A DNA stretch of 64,000 nt from Novosphingobium sp. Fuku2-ISO-50 (GCF_001519055.1 NZ_KQ954287.1:124001-188000); one strand, 5' to 3'. Counted from the first letter of the stretch, positions 9,218 through 18,125 are shown. Made by a program: numbers and translations. The notes: a model not told the origin generated them from the letters alone.

Positions 9218-10372
9218 TCATGGCGCGACGGGGGTGGCCAGCGCCGAGCGGTCGATTTCGCCAATCCGGGTCACCCCGCCCAGCGCCATCGCGACGCGCA
9301 GTTCCGCAGCGATCAGCCGAAGCATCTGTGCCACCCCCGCCTCGCCACCCGCCCCCAGCGCATAGGCCCAGGCGCGACCGAGCATGACCCCGCGCGCGCC
9401 CAGCGCCAGCATCCTTGCCACATCGAGCCCCGAACGCACCCCGCCATCGGCCAGCACGGTCAGCCGATCGCCCACGGCATCGGCAATCGCCGGCAAGGCC
9501 CGCGCCGAAGACAGCACCCCGTCGAGCTGACGCCCGCCATGATTCGACACGACGATCCCGTCGGCGCCAAGCTCTGCGGCCCGGCGCGCATCGTCGGGAT
9601 CGAGAATCCCCTTGATGATCAGCGCCCCTTGCCATTCGGCGCGCAGGAAATCGAGATCGGCCCAAGTGATCGAGGGATCGAAATTGCGCCCCATCCAGCC
9701 GAGGAAATCGCTGAGGCCCGTCTTGCCCTGCAACACCGGGGCGACATTGCCGAGATGGTGCGGCCGCCCGAACAGGCCGACATCCCATGCCCAGTCTGGC
9801 CGCGCCGCGGCCTGGGCAAGGCGGCGCATGGCGCCCGCCAGACCGGGCGCGCCCGACAGCCCCGAACGCACATCGCGATAGCGGCTGCCCGGAACCGGCA
9901 GATCGACCGTGAACACCAGCGCGCTGCATCCCGCCGCGCGCGCCTGAGCCAGCAGATCCTTCATGAAAGCGCGATCGCGAATCATGTAGAGCTGAAACCA
10001 GAAGGGCCGGTCGGACGCCGCCGCCACTTCGGCAATCGGGCAGACCGAGACGGTCGACAGGGTAAACGGCACCCCGGCGGCATTGGCCGCACGCACCGCC
10101 TGCGTTTCGCCGCGCCGCGCCGCCAGCCCGGCCAGCCCGACCGGCGCAAGGATCACCGGCAGATCCTGCTTCACGCCAAACAGTTCGGTCGACGTGTCGA
10201 TCCGCGAAATGTCGCGCAACACCCGCTGGCGCAGCGCGATCGCTTCAAGATCGGCGATATTGCGGCCCAGCGTGACTTCGGCATAGCTGCCGCCATCGAT
10301 ATATTCGAACAGGAAATGCGGCAGGCGCCGCCGCGCCGCTTCGCGAAAATCGGGGATCGAGGCGATGATCAT
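9218..10372 (-). CDS. lldD: FMN-dependent 2-hydroxyacid dehydrogenase (LldD-type L-lactate dehydrogenase)
   Basis: Oxidises an L-2-hydroxyacid such as lactate to the 2-oxoacid and passes electrons to the respiratory chain, normally at the inner membrane. The 384-residue TIM barrel shows the family signature [10 protein letters not shown] (His general base), the N-terminal FEYIDGGS segment, and FMN-phosphate contacts in [10 protein letters not shown] and LGRAWAY. The start at 10372 gives the normal N terminus of the family ([13 protein letters not shown]). It lies 160 bases upstream of phaC on the same strand. A mandelate- or glycolate-type substrate is possible because substrate residues vary. 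Confidence 0.85.
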   Translation of the reverse strand: MIIASIPDFREAARRRLPHFLFEYIDGGSYAEVTLGRNIADLEAIALRQRVLRDISRIDTSTELFGVKQDLPVILAPVGLAGLAARRGETQAVRAANAAGVPFTLSTVSVCPIAEVAAASDRPFWFQLYMIRDRAFMKDLLAQARAAGCSALVFTVDLPVPGSRYRDVRSGLSGAPGLAGAMRRLAQAAARPDWAWDVGLFGRPHHLGNVAPVLQGKTGLSDFLGWMGRNFDPSITWADLDFLRAEWQGALIIKGILDPDDARRAAELGADGIVVSNHGGRQLDGVLSSARALPAIADAVGDRLTVLADGGVRSGLDVARMLALGARGVMLGRAWAYALGAGGEAGVAQMLRLIAAELRVAMALGGVTRIGEIDRSALATPVAP

Positions 10373-10536
10373 CGGGCACTCTCCTGCGCCGCCACGGCAG
10401 CATCGCGCGCATTCCTCACCGCTGAACGGCGAAGGTCAAGCGGATTGCCGCACGGGGGATTTCCGATCGCCTTTTTTTCGGGCTAAAGGCACACATCCGC
10501 ATCCTTCATCCCTGCCTGTCTGGAGCCTGACACTTC
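10373..10536. promoter_or_regulatory. Divergent intergenic region between lldD and the FAH-family gene
   Basis: This 164-base stretch separates two divergent genes and must hold both promoters. A run of seven T residues at about 10472-10478 followed by CGGGCTAAA is the only AT-rich patch. No strong palindrome was seen. No ribosome-binding site of the usual AGGAGG type stands before the plus-strand start, only GGAGCC at about 10522. Confidence 0.35.
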
Positions 10537-11373
10537 ATGCGTTTCGTATCCTTCCTTCGCCCCGACGGCAGCGCCTCGTGGGGCCGCCTTGACGGCCAGA
10601 CCGTTCTCGACCTCGGCGCCGTTGCAGGCGCGCCGGTCGATCTCAAGGCGGCGATCGCGGCGGGCCTTGATCAGGCGGGTGAAACGGGACCGGCGCTGGC
10701 GCTGGCGGCGATCACGCTGCTGCCGGTCATTCCCAATCCGGGCAAGATCCTGTGCGTCGGGCTGAACTATGCAACGCATGTCGCCGAAACCGGGCGCGAA
10801 CAGAAAGAGCACCCGACGATCTTTCACCGCTGGGCGGATTCGCTGGTCGGCGATCACGGCGCCTTTATCCATCCGCCCGAAACCACGCGTTTCGACTATG
10901 AAGGCGAACTTGCCGTGGTGATCGGCAAGCGCGGGCGCCGCATTGCGGCCGCCGACGCCTGGGACCACGTCGCGGGCCTGACCCCGTTCAACGACGGGTC
11001 GATCCGCGACTGGCAGCGCCACAATATCCAGTTCACCCCCGGCAAGACCTGGCCCGGCACCGGCGGCTTTGGCCCGGCGCTGGTCACCCTCGACGAAGCG
11101 CCCGATCTCGGCAGCCAGCGCGTGCAGACCCGCGTCAACGGCCAACTGGTGCAGGATCAGCCGGTCAGCGATCTGATCTGGGACATCCCCGCGATCATCG
11201 CCTATTGTTCGACGTTTACCGAGCTCGCCCCCGGCGATGTCATCGCCACCGGTACGCCGGGCGGCGTCGGCGACAAGCGGCAGCCGCCGCTCTACCTGGT
11301 GCCGGGCGACACGGTCACCGTATCGATCGGCGTGCTCGGCACCTTGACCAACCCGGTTATCGCCGAAGCGTGA
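10537..11373 (+). CDS. Fumarylacetoacetate hydrolase (FAH) family protein
   Basis: A 278-residue cytoplasmic enzyme of the FAH superfamily, which cleaves or decarboxylates 2-oxo or 1,3-dioxo acids in aromatic catabolism. An N-terminal domain (about 1-65) precedes the catalytic beta-fold with CVGLNYATHVAE, the metal ligands in YEGELAVVIG, and the DVIATGTPGGVG loop. That set fits ureidoglycolate-lyase-like, acylpyruvase-like or 2,4-diketo-acid hydrolases; the exact substrate is open. It is convergent with the next efflux gene. Its stop codon sits in the first copy of a four-copy 16-bp tandem array. Confidence 0.88.
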   Translation: MRFVSFLRPDGSASWGRLDGQTVLDLGAVAGAPVDLKAAIAAGLDQAGETGPALALAAITLLPVIPNPGKILCVGLNYATHVAETGREQKEHPTIFHRWADSLVGDHGAFIHPPETTRFDYEGELAVVIGKRGRRIAAADAWDHVAGLTPFNDGSIRDWQRHNIQFTPGKTWPGTGGFGPALVTLDEAPDLGSQRVQTRVNGQLVQDQPVSDLIWDIPAIIAYCSTFTELAPGDVIATGTPGGVGDKRQPPLYLVPGDTVTVSIGVLGTLTNPVIAEA

Positions 11374-11428
11374 CTGGGCAGAAGCGTGATTGGCCAGAAG
11401 CGTGATTGGCCAGAAGCGTGATTGGCAG
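11365..11428. repeat. Four 16-bp tandem repeats over the FAH stop codon
   Basis: The unit GAAGCGTGATTGGCCA occurs four times at 11365, 11381, 11397 and 11413; copies two and three are identical, and the first and last differ at one to three bases. The first copy contains the last two sense codons and the TGA of the FAH-family gene. Because 16 is not a multiple of three, the repeated TGA appears in all three frames within the first three copies. Confidence 0.9.
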
Positions 11429-11451
11429 GCGGCGGCTTACCAGCCGCCGCC
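11428..11451. terminator. Hairpin between convergent FAH-family and efflux genes
   Basis: A perfect 10-bp stem GGCGGCGGCT/AGCCGCCGCC with loop TACC. It overlaps the final codons and stop of the outer-membrane factor gene on the minus strand and directly follows the tandem array of the plus-strand gene. There is no T run, so it may be only a weak or Rho-assisted terminator. Confidence 0.45.
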
Positions 11452-12855
11452 CAGCGCGAGGAACAGATTGACCTGATCCATCGCGATCGCTTCGCGCGCG
11501 CCGGTTTCCGCCGCGCGCGCAGAAAGCGTCGCTTGCGCTGCGCCGATCGAGGCGAGCAGCGGGCTGCGCCCGGCCTTGCGCATGGCGCGCACTTCGTCGG
11601 CTTCGCGTTCCGCCGCCGCGCGCGCTTCGCCCAGCGATGCGGCGCGGTTGTGATCTTCGGCATACGTCGCCAGCGCCGTTTCGGTTTCGCGCAAGGCGCC
11701 CAGCACGGTCGCATCGAAGCGGGCCAACGCGGCATCGGCCTCGGCATTGGCCGCGCGGACTCGTGCGCGTTCGCCGCCGCCGGGAATCGTCCAATGCAGC
11801 AGCCCGCCGATCGACCATGTGTTGGCGGGCGCCGTGCCCAGATCCTTCAACAGCCCGAACGAGCCGCCCGACAGGCCGATCCCGATCTGCGGATAGAGTG
11901 CCGCCGTGGCGATCCCGATCCGCGCGGTGGCGCCGGCCAACTGACGCTCGGCAACATGGACATCGGGGCGGCGGGCGATCAGCGCGGCGCCGTCGCCGAT
12001 CGGCAGCGGCCGGGCAATCGCGGGAATGGCCGTGCAACGCTGCGCCTCGCGCGGATAGTCGGCGGGCGCCTTGCCCATCAGATAGGCCAGCCGATAGAGC
12101 GCCGCGCGCGATCGTGCCCGCTGTGCCGGGACGAGCGATTCGACTTGCGCCAGCCGCGCCTCGGCCCGCGTCACGTCGCTTTCCCCGGCCCGCCCGGCCT
12201 CCTTGAGCCGACGCGCAATATCGAGCGAGCGGGTATCGACCGCAATCGCCTTTTCGCCGATGTCGATCGCCTCGGCCGCCGCGCATTGCGTCAGATAGGC
12301 ACGCGCGACTTCGGCCGCGAGTGTCACTTTGACAACGCCGACTGTCGCCTCGCTTGCGGATTCATCGGCGCGCGCGGCTTCGACCGAGCGACGGATCTGC
12401 CCGAACAGGTCGATCTGATAGCTGACCCCGCCCATCCCCTCGCCCAGATTCATGACCGGTAAAGACTCGGACAAGAGATAGGATTCACCCGACAGCCGGG
12501 CACGCTCGGCCATGGCATCGACTTTGAACTCGGGCTCTTTCGCCCCCTCGGCCACGGACGTGACGGCGCGCGCGCGCGCCAGATTGGCCGCCGCGATGCG
12601 CAAGTCGGTGTTGGCGGCGAGCGCCTGTTCCTCCAGCGCATCGAGCACCGGATCGTCATAGAGATGCCACCAGCGCGGCGGCAGCGGATCGGCGCTGACG
12701 CCGGTTTTCGGGCCCGCCTCCTGAAATGCACCTTGCGCCGCCGGAGCATTGGCCGCCGCATTCCTGGGCAAGTGATAATTGGGCCCGACCGCCGCGCAGC
12801 CCGACAAGGCAAAGGCGGCGGCGGCGGCCAGACCAAACAACGGCGCGCGGGTCAT
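11437..12855 (-). CDS. Outer-membrane efflux lipoprotein (NodT family) of the FUSC pump
   Basis: A 472-residue outer-membrane factor. The signal peptide ends in lipobox LSGC (17-20), and the mature start AAVGPNYHLP is typical of NodT-type lipoproteins. Two outer-membrane efflux repeats follow and the protein ends LALGGGW. Its ATG overlaps the stop of the fusion protein gene (ATGA), so it is the last gene of the FUSC / DUF1656 / fusion-protein operon and its likely exit duct. It is related to, but clearly different from, the NodT protein at 905-2353. Confidence 0.93.
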   Translation of the reverse strand: MTRAPLFGLAAAAAFALSGCAAVGPNYHLPRNAAANAPAAQGAFQEAGPKTGVSADPLPPRWWHLYDDPVLDALEEQALAANTDLRIAAANLARARAVTSVAEGAKEPEFKVDAMAERARLSGESYLLSESLPVMNLGEGMGGVSYQIDLFGQIRRSVEAARADESASEATVGVVKVTLAAEVARAYLTQCAAAEAIDIGEKAIAVDTRSLDIARRLKEAGRAGESDVTRAEARLAQVESLVPAQRARSRAALYRLAYLMGKAPADYPREAQRCTAIPAIARPLPIGDGAALIARRPDVHVAERQLAGATARIGIATAALYPQIGIGLSGGSFGLLKDLGTAPANTWSIGGLLHWTIPGGGERARVRAANAEADAALARFDATVLGALRETETALATYAEDHNRAASLGEARAAAEREADEVRAMRKAGRSPLLASIGAAQATLSARAAETGAREAIAMDQVNLFLALGGGW

Positions 12856-13865
12856 TTACCCTGCCCCTGGTCAGTCCGCTTTTTGTCCGAACGCGGCATG
12901 TCGAGCGTGATAGTCGCGGTGCGTCCGGGTATCAGCGCAATGTCGGCCGGCGGGTTATCCAGCGCAATGCGCACCGGCACGCGCTGCGCCAATCGCACCC
13001 AGCTGAAATTCGGGTTGATCGCAGGCAGCATGGTCGGGCTGGCGCCCCGGTCATGGTCCTCGATCGCGTTGGCAATCGACACGACATGGCCATGCAGTTC
13101 GCGATCTTCGCCCATCAGGTGAATCGAGGCCGTTTGTCCGACGTGTACTGCGGGCAGCTTGGTTTCCTCGAAATAGCCTTCGACGCGCAGCGATGCCGTA
13201 TCGACCATCCCCATCACCGCCTTGCCCGGCGTCACATAATCGCCCGCGCGCAGGGCCATGTCGGACAGACGCCCGTCCATCGGCGCGATCACGCGGGTAC
13301 GTTCGAGATTGAGCCGGGCAAGATCGCGTGCGCTGCGTGCCCCTGCCACGGCACTGTCGGCCAGCGCCACGGCGCCCAGCGCATCGGCCAGCGCGGCCTG
13401 GGCCGTGGCGACTTTGGTTTCGCTCTGTTCGGTGACTTCGGTCGCGACCAGTTCGCCCAGGCCCCGGTTGCGCTTTGCCTCGCGCTGCGCTTCGGCCAGT
13501 TCGGCGCGCGCCTTGTCCACCCCGGCGCCGGTCCGCCCGGCAGCGGCCTCGGCCTGCGCCAGGCTCGCCTCGGCCTGCGTCAGCGCGATCTGATAGCGCG
13601 GGCGGTCGATCTCGAACAGCACCTGACCGCGATGCACCACCGAGTCATTGCCGACGAAAATCGCCGTGACCAGCCCCGGGACATCGGGCGCGATCTGCAC
13701 CACTTCGGCGCGGACACGCCCGTCGCGAGTCCAGGGATCGGCCTCATAATGAGTCCACAAGCGCCAGCCGGCAAAGGCCGCTGCGATGGCAAGCACGCTG
13801 GTCAGGCCGACGCGGCCGATCTGGACAGCGACAGGGCCCGTCAGTTTCAGGCGGGGAGCATTCAT
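12852..13865 (-). CDS. HlyD/EmrA-type membrane fusion protein, AaeA-like
   Basis: A 337-residue periplasmic adaptor with one N-terminal anchor (about residues 15-40). The lipoyl half-motif (GNDSVVHRGQVLFEID), a coiled-coil hairpin (about 85-180), the second lipoyl half (VIAPMDGRLSDMALRAGDYVTPG) and a barrel domain appear in that order. ATG at 13865 overlaps the DUF1656 stop as ATGA; the frame is open 17 codons further but inside the neighbour. The gene order with DUF1656 and FUSC matches aaeX-aaeA-aaeB, an efflux system for aromatic carboxylic acids. Confidence 0.92.
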   Translation of the reverse strand: MNAPRLKLTGPVAVQIGRVGLTSVLAIAAAFAGWRLWTHYEADPWTRDGRVRAEVVQIAPDVPGLVTAIFVGNDSVVHRGQVLFEIDRPRYQIALTQAEASLAQAEAAAGRTGAGVDKARAELAEAQREAKRNRGLGELVATEVTEQSETKVATAQAALADALGAVALADSAVAGARSARDLARLNLERTRVIAPMDGRLSDMALRAGDYVTPGKAVMGMVDTASLRVEGYFEETKLPAVHVGQTASIHLMGEDRELHGHVVSIANAIEDHDRGASPTMLPAINPNFSWVRLAQRVPVRIALDNPPADIALIPGRTATITLDMPRSDKKRTDQGQGK

Positions 13866-14083
13866 GGCAGCAATCCTTGGGGTATCGGCAAGGGGTGAAA
13901 AGTGATCAGCGCCCACACGAGCATGAACATCGCACTATCGAACAGGATCGGATGCCAGACCCAGCGATAAAAGCGCAAGGCCATCAGCACGCGATGCATC
14001 GCAAAGGCGATGACCAGCGCGACGCAGGCCGTGAACGGGGCCGTGGCAATCAGAATGCCGTGGACGGTGTATTCCTGGATCAT
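13862..14083 (-). CDS. DUF1656 small membrane protein, AaeX-like
   Basis: A 73-residue inner-membrane protein with two predicted helices (about 9-30 and 45-66), the second after the short FYRWVWHPILFDSAMF loop typical of DUF1656. This family is almost always encoded with a FUSC pump and a fusion protein. It overlaps both neighbours by ATGA. The biochemical role in the pump is unknown. Confidence 0.9.
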   Translation of the reverse strand: MIQEYTVHGILIATAPFTACVALVIAFAMHRVLMALRFYRWVWHPILFDSAMFMLVWALITFHPLPIPQGLLP

Positions 14084-16161
14084 GGTATCACGGCCTCTGG
14101 CGCCAGCCCGGTTGTTGGCCCGGTTGTTGGCCCAATCAGGGCTTCGGGGGGCAGAAAGTCGGGGGCATCGGGAAACAGATTGCGGCGAAGCGCGACCAGT
14201 TCGGCGCGCCCGGTGGCCGGATCGCTGCCGATCAGTTCCCCGGCGTGGCCCGCACGCGGCGGTGCGGCATCAAGCGTCAGCCGCAGCGCCCGGTCGATTT
14301 GCGTCAACAGCGCAGGCGGCGGCGTCGCGCCCGGCACGGTTTGCGAAAAATGCCGCGCGGCAGTGTGAAGCAAGCGGGAACAGGCCACGCGCAAGGGTCG
14401 CTCGGCAGAGGCGCGCAATTGCTGCACGGCGGCGATATTGCTGGCAATGCGCACTTCGCTCAGCCCCATGACGGCGCGCTCGTCGCCCGCGCCCAGTCGC
14501 TGGGTGATAAGCGCGAGCTGGTCGCTGGCCCGGCTGAGCACTTGTGCCGGATCGGGCGCGGTGGTCGCCGCGGCAAGCCGGGCCAGATCCGCATGTTGGC
14601 GCCGGGCCATCCGGGCGATCGCCCCACCCGTCGCAGAGCCGCGCATCGCTGCCGTAATCCCGGCGGCGGCAAACACCGCCAGCACTTGTCCGATATTGCT
14701 GTTGATGAAGCGTTCGAGATCGGCGCTGTATTCCTGTTGCAACGCCAACGCCGTAAAAAAACCCATGGCGAACGCCGTCGCCAGCATGCCCCGGCGCGGA
14801 TCGATCAGAAACATGCCGATCCCCAGCATCGGCGGCAAGAGCACGAAGCTCAAGGCCCAGAACCCGTCGACCTGGGGCAACACGCCGAACAGGTAGAGTC
14901 CGGCAAGCGGAATGGCCCCCGTGATCGACGCACCAAAGGCCAGGATCATCGGCACCGGATTGTCCATCGCCGCAAACAGGCAGCAGAACACCCCGGTCAT
15001 CACCGCCGCGCCCGCGCCATCGGGCCAGCCGGCCAGAATCCAGAACGCGGTGACCACCAGGATCGCGACCGAAGCGGACAGGCCCGACATGAGGGCAAGC
15101 CCAGGGTCGTTCGAAAGCCGCAATTGCACGCGTTGGCTATCGAGCGCGGGCGGCAGCGAGGCTCTCGGATCTTCGAGCCGGGCCAGCAACTGACGCGATT
15201 CGCCCAGCACGGTCGAAGCCTGGCCCAGCCGCACGAGAAAGCTTTCGCGCAAGAGATCGGACCAGGTCCGTCCCTGCGGCGCGCCCGTGAGGTAGTCGGG
15301 CTGCGCATTCATCGGCTCGCCTTTGGCCAGCCAGCGGCGTGCGTTGGCCATCGCCGGTGCGAGCGCAGGATCGTTGCGCAGACTGCGCCGCCGGTCGGCC
15401 AGCCCCGACAGCAACGGCAAGAGCAGCAACATGCGATAGAGCAGCGCCTGAACCGTGCGGTTGGCCTCGCGCCAATGCGACGTGTCATAAGGCACATGCG
15501 TGGCCAAAAGCACGCATTCGACCGCATCGACCGCCAGCCGGCGCCGGTCGCGCTCGAAATCATCGGTCGGGTCATCGGCCGGAGGATCGACTTTGGCCGT
15601 GAGAATGTCGGACAACCAGGCTTCCGCATCGCTCAGCCAGGCTTCGAGCCGGGGCCCAAGGCGTTCGCCCAGCGATTGCGGCAGAATCAGGCTGTGCACG
15701 GCGGTTGCGCAAGCGATGCCGAGCAGAATCTCGGTCACCCGCGCGGTCGCCACGTCAAAGATCGCTTCGGGCCGATTGACGGCGGGAAAGCCGATGATCG
15801 TCGCGGTATAACCCGCGAGCATCAGTACATAGGCGCGCGGCGACCGGTCGAGCAGCGAGATGGCAAGACACCCGCCCACCCACAGCGCCAGCGCCAGGCT
15901 GAGCATCAGGGGCCATTCGACCAGCATCGGCACCAGGGCCACCGCCACCGCCGCGCCGATCACCGTGCCGATAGCGCGATAGATCGCCTTTGACCGGGTC
16001 ACCGCCGAAACCGGATTGGCGACGATATAGACCGTGGTTATCGCCCAGAACGGCATATCCTGCCCGACCAGCAGGCTGATCCCCAACGCCATCAGCGCGG
16101 CGATCGCGTTCTTGATCGAATAGATCAGCGCGGGCCACCAATGCGGAATCCAGCGCTTCAT
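14080..16161 (-). CDS. FUSC-family inner-membrane efflux pump, AaeB-like
   Basis: A 693-residue pump of the fusaric-acid-resistance / aromatic acid exporter family. It shows the family's duplicated layout: an N-terminal bundle of about six helices (WPALIYSIKNAIAALMALGIS, then FWAITTVYIVANPVSAVTRSK), a cytoplasmic domain with many Arg residues, and a second helical bundle near residues 355-520. The ATG at 16161 is chosen since it gives the normal family N terminus; the longer frame to 16248 lacks a ribosome site. The C terminus contains a 12-bp in-frame repeat (PTTG twice, 14108-14131). Substrate is probably an aromatic acid, by family analogy. Confidence 0.92.
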   Translation of the reverse strand: MKRWIPHWWPALIYSIKNAIAALMALGISLLVGQDMPFWAITTVYIVANPVSAVTRSKAIYRAIGTVIGAAVAVALVPMLVEWPLMLSLALALWVGGCLAISLLDRSPRAYVLMLAGYTATIIGFPAVNRPEAIFDVATARVTEILLGIACATAVHSLILPQSLGERLGPRLEAWLSDAEAWLSDILTAKVDPPADDPTDDFERDRRRLAVDAVECVLLATHVPYDTSHWREANRTVQALLYRMLLLLPLLSGLADRRRSLRNDPALAPAMANARRWLAKGEPMNAQPDYLTGAPQGRTWSDLLRESFLVRLGQASTVLGESRQLLARLEDPRASLPPALDSQRVQLRLSNDPGLALMSGLSASVAILVVTAFWILAGWPDGAGAAVMTGVFCCLFAAMDNPVPMILAFGASITGAIPLAGLYLFGVLPQVDGFWALSFVLLPPMLGIGMFLIDPRRGMLATAFAMGFFTALALQQEYSADLERFINSNIGQVLAVFAAAGITAAMRGSATGGAIARMARRQHADLARLAAATTAPDPAQVLSRASDQLALITQRLGAGDERAVMGLSEVRIASNIAAVQQLRASAERPLRVACSRLLHTAARHFSQTVPGATPPPALLTQIDRALRLTLDAAPPRAGHAGELIGSDPATGRAELVALRRNLFPDAPDFLPPEALIGPTTGPTTGLAPEAVIP

Positions 16162-16281
16162 GCCGATGCCCCCGCGCCGGGCGCAAGGCATACCCAGCCG
16201 CAGGAACAGCACCGCACTTTCGCGCAAGGCGCGCCGGAAAGGAAACACGTCTCAATCATGGGATCGTTTTCTGCCAGCCGC

Positions 16282-17661
16282 TTAATCGATGAAATGCGCT
16301 ATCGGCGCAGTGTGCCCCTGGTCTTGCGCATATACCAGCCTGCGCGCGACGGCAAAGCGGTGAAAACCGGCTTCGCCCGACCAAAGATTGCTGCTGGGGA
16401 CCGTCGGCTCCGGGCCGTCGCCCAGATCGGTGGTGTCGCCTGTCGGGTTGATCATCGCCGTTGCCGCCGGAACGCGCTCGGCAAACATCGCCTGCACCGC
16501 CGGGTCCGACCCGAAATACCAGGCCATGGCCGAGCGCTGCCAGGTCCCTTGCACGCCGCCGAGGCGTTCGATCGCCGCATGATCGTCATCGACGGCCATG
16601 ATCGGCAGGATCGGGCCGAACACTTCCTCCTGCATGATCGCCATCGTATCATCGACATCGAGCAGGATTTCCGGCGCCAACCGGGCGGTCCCGCCGGAAT
16701 CCGCCCCGCCGGCTCGCCGCCCTTTTGCGGCCGAGACCCAGCCTGGCCCGGATTCAAGCCGGACGCGTCGGGCCCCGCGCTTTTGCGCATCGGCGATCAG
16801 GCTGACCAGGCGATCATGGTGAATATGCTTGACGCTCGCCGGAAACAGCACCGGCGCACCATCCGCGCCGCACAGGATGCGCGCGGCATGATCGCACGCC
16901 GCAGCGACAAAGGCGTCAAGCCGCGACCGCGCGACCAGCACGTGATCGACCGCCCGGCTGCTTTGCCCGCCATGGCGCAGCTTTGCCGTCATGATGAACC
17001 GCGCCGCCGCATCGATGTCGGCATCCGCCGAAACGACCGCAGGCGACTTTCCGCCCACTGCAAACGTCACCGGCATCAACCGCGTTGCCGCCGCGCTCGC
17101 CACCGATCGCGCCGCGCGCGCGCTGCCGGTAAACACCAGATGCGCCAGCGGCAGTTCGGCAAAGGCCGCGCCCACGGCATCGTCACCCAGCACCACGCCC
17201 AGTTCGCCCGGCGCGAAATAGCGCCCGACAAGATCGGCAACGAGATCGCTGCTGCGCGGCGCATGTGCCGAAAGCTTGATCATCGCGACATTGCCCGCCG
17301 CGAGAATTCCCGCCAGCGGGGCCAGCGCCAGGCTGACCGGATGAGTCCAGGGCGCGATGATCCCGATCACCCCTTGCGGCCAATAGCTGACATGCGGGCG
17401 CCCATCGCCATGCGGCTCTTCGGCCATCCACGCGCCGACATGGCGGATGGCATGATTCAGACTGGCCAAAGTGGCGACAAGGTCGGCGGCGGGATAGGCC
17501 GGATCGGCGCCGAATCCACGATCCGCAGCCGCCGCTGCGGCCAGCGCCGCATGATTGTCATGGATCAACTGCGCCACCCGCCGCAACCGGTCGCGTCGCA
17601 AGTCCGCGTCGGGAAACCCGGCGGCCAGTTGCAACCGACGCATCGTCGCCACGATCATGCA
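16282..17661 (-). CDS. Catalytically dead aldehyde dehydrogenase-like protein (coniferyl aldehyde dehydrogenase family)
   Basis: About 459 residues, aligned through its length with coniferyl-type aldehyde dehydrogenases. The three residues that run catalysis in this superfamily are changed: oxyanion Asn in PWN[FY]P is Thr (PWTHP, about residue 106), general-base Glu of LELGG is Ala (FAVGGKSP, about 201), and nucleophile Cys of GQxC is Ser (GGQSSRA, about 235). Spacing between them is that of active enzymes. The coenzyme-ribose Glu of KPSE is also gone (KLSA), while EEVFGPILP is kept. The frame is intact, so this looks like a pseudoenzyme and not decay. It lies 120 bases upstream of the FUSC pump gene on the same strand. 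The start is uncertain: ATG at 17646, 17661, 17724 or 17745. Confidence 0.85.
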   Translation of the reverse strand, partial: CMIVATMRRLQLAAGFPDADLRRDRLRRVAQLIHDNHAALAAAAAADRGFGADPAYPAADLVATLASLNHAIRHVGAWMAEEPHGDGRPHVSYWPQGVIGIIAPWTHPVSLALAPLAGILAAGNVAMIKLSAHAPRSSDLVADLVGRYFAPGELGVVLGDDAVGAAFAELPLAHLVFTGSARAARSVASAAATRLMPVTFAVGGKSPAVVSADADIDAAARFIMTAKLRHGGQSSRAVDHVLVARSRLDAFVAAACDHAARILCGADGAPVLFPASVKHIHHDRLVSLIADAQKRGARRVRLESGPGWVSAAKGRRAGGADSGGTARLAPEILLDVDDTMAIMQEEVFGPILPIMAVDDDHAAIERLGGVQGTWQRSAMAWYFGSDPAVQAMFAERVPAATAMINPTGDTTDLGDGPEPTVPSSNLWSGEAGFHRFAVARRLVYAQDQGHTAPIAHFID

Positions 17662-17845
17662 CAGATCGCCAAAAACCAACGAGCCTTTCGGCAACGGACC
17701 CTCCGGAAAAAACGCCACGATCATCCCGACATGCCGGTCAGGCATGCGCGTAACCGGCGACAACGCAAGAACTACGAAAGTATCGGGTAATCCCCGCGCG
17801 CCGCCCTGCGCGCAAGGCCGGCGGAACCGAAAAGCCGCAAGATGG

Positions 17846-17892
17846 GCGGCGAGGCATCGCATGGGGTGGGGGCAGTTGCGATGCCTCGCCGC
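17846..17892. promoter_or_regulatory. 16-bp perfect inverted repeat with G-rich loop
   Basis: Arms at 17846-17861 and 17877-17892 (GCGGCGAGGCATCGCA and its complement) enclose a 15-base loop TGGGGTGGGGGCAGT. It lies about 185 bases upstream of the dead-ALDH start in the 464-base region (17662-18125) shared with the divergent lysR. It could be an RNA hairpin in a long leader, or a protein site. Confidence 0.5.
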
Positions 17893-17989
17893 AGCGCGGG
17901 CCAGCCCTGGGGGGGGCTTGGGGTGGGCGGCCCGGGCTAAACCGGCATAAACTCAGGTCATGACATAGTGTACCAACCATCTGAACCAG

Positions 17990-18026
17990 TTCGTCGCCGA
18001 CGGTCAGGGAGCCCGTCGGCGACGAA
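17990..18026. promoter_or_regulatory. 14-bp perfect inverted repeat between dead ALDH and lysR
   Basis: Arms TTCGTCGCCGACGG (17990-18003) and its exact complement (18013-18026) with a 9-base loop. There is no T run on either side, so a terminator is less likely. It sits about 100 bases upstream of the LysR start. Confidence 0.5.
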
Positions 18027-18097
18027 TCGCTCTCAATTCGCAAGAGCATCTCTAACAGACATCGCCCGCGCGCCCTCACAAGCGAACTGGACCACAG

Positions 18098-18115
18098 CCA
18101 TAAAATTATTTATGG
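18098..18115. promoter_or_regulatory. AT-rich dyad just upstream of lysR, candidate LysR operator
   Basis: CCATAAA-ATTA-TTTATGG is a perfect 7-bp dyad, the most AT-rich patch of the region, ending 10 bases before the lysR ATG. LysR regulators often bind T-N11-A dyads near their own promoters, and this site contains such spacing. Autoregulation is inference. Confidence 0.45.
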
Positions 18116-18125
18116 CCCGGCTTAT

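Noticed and set aside
16282..17661. Calling the dead ALDH a decayed pseudogene
   Set aside because: The frame is full length with no stops or shifts and conserved structural motifs; only active-site positions are changed.
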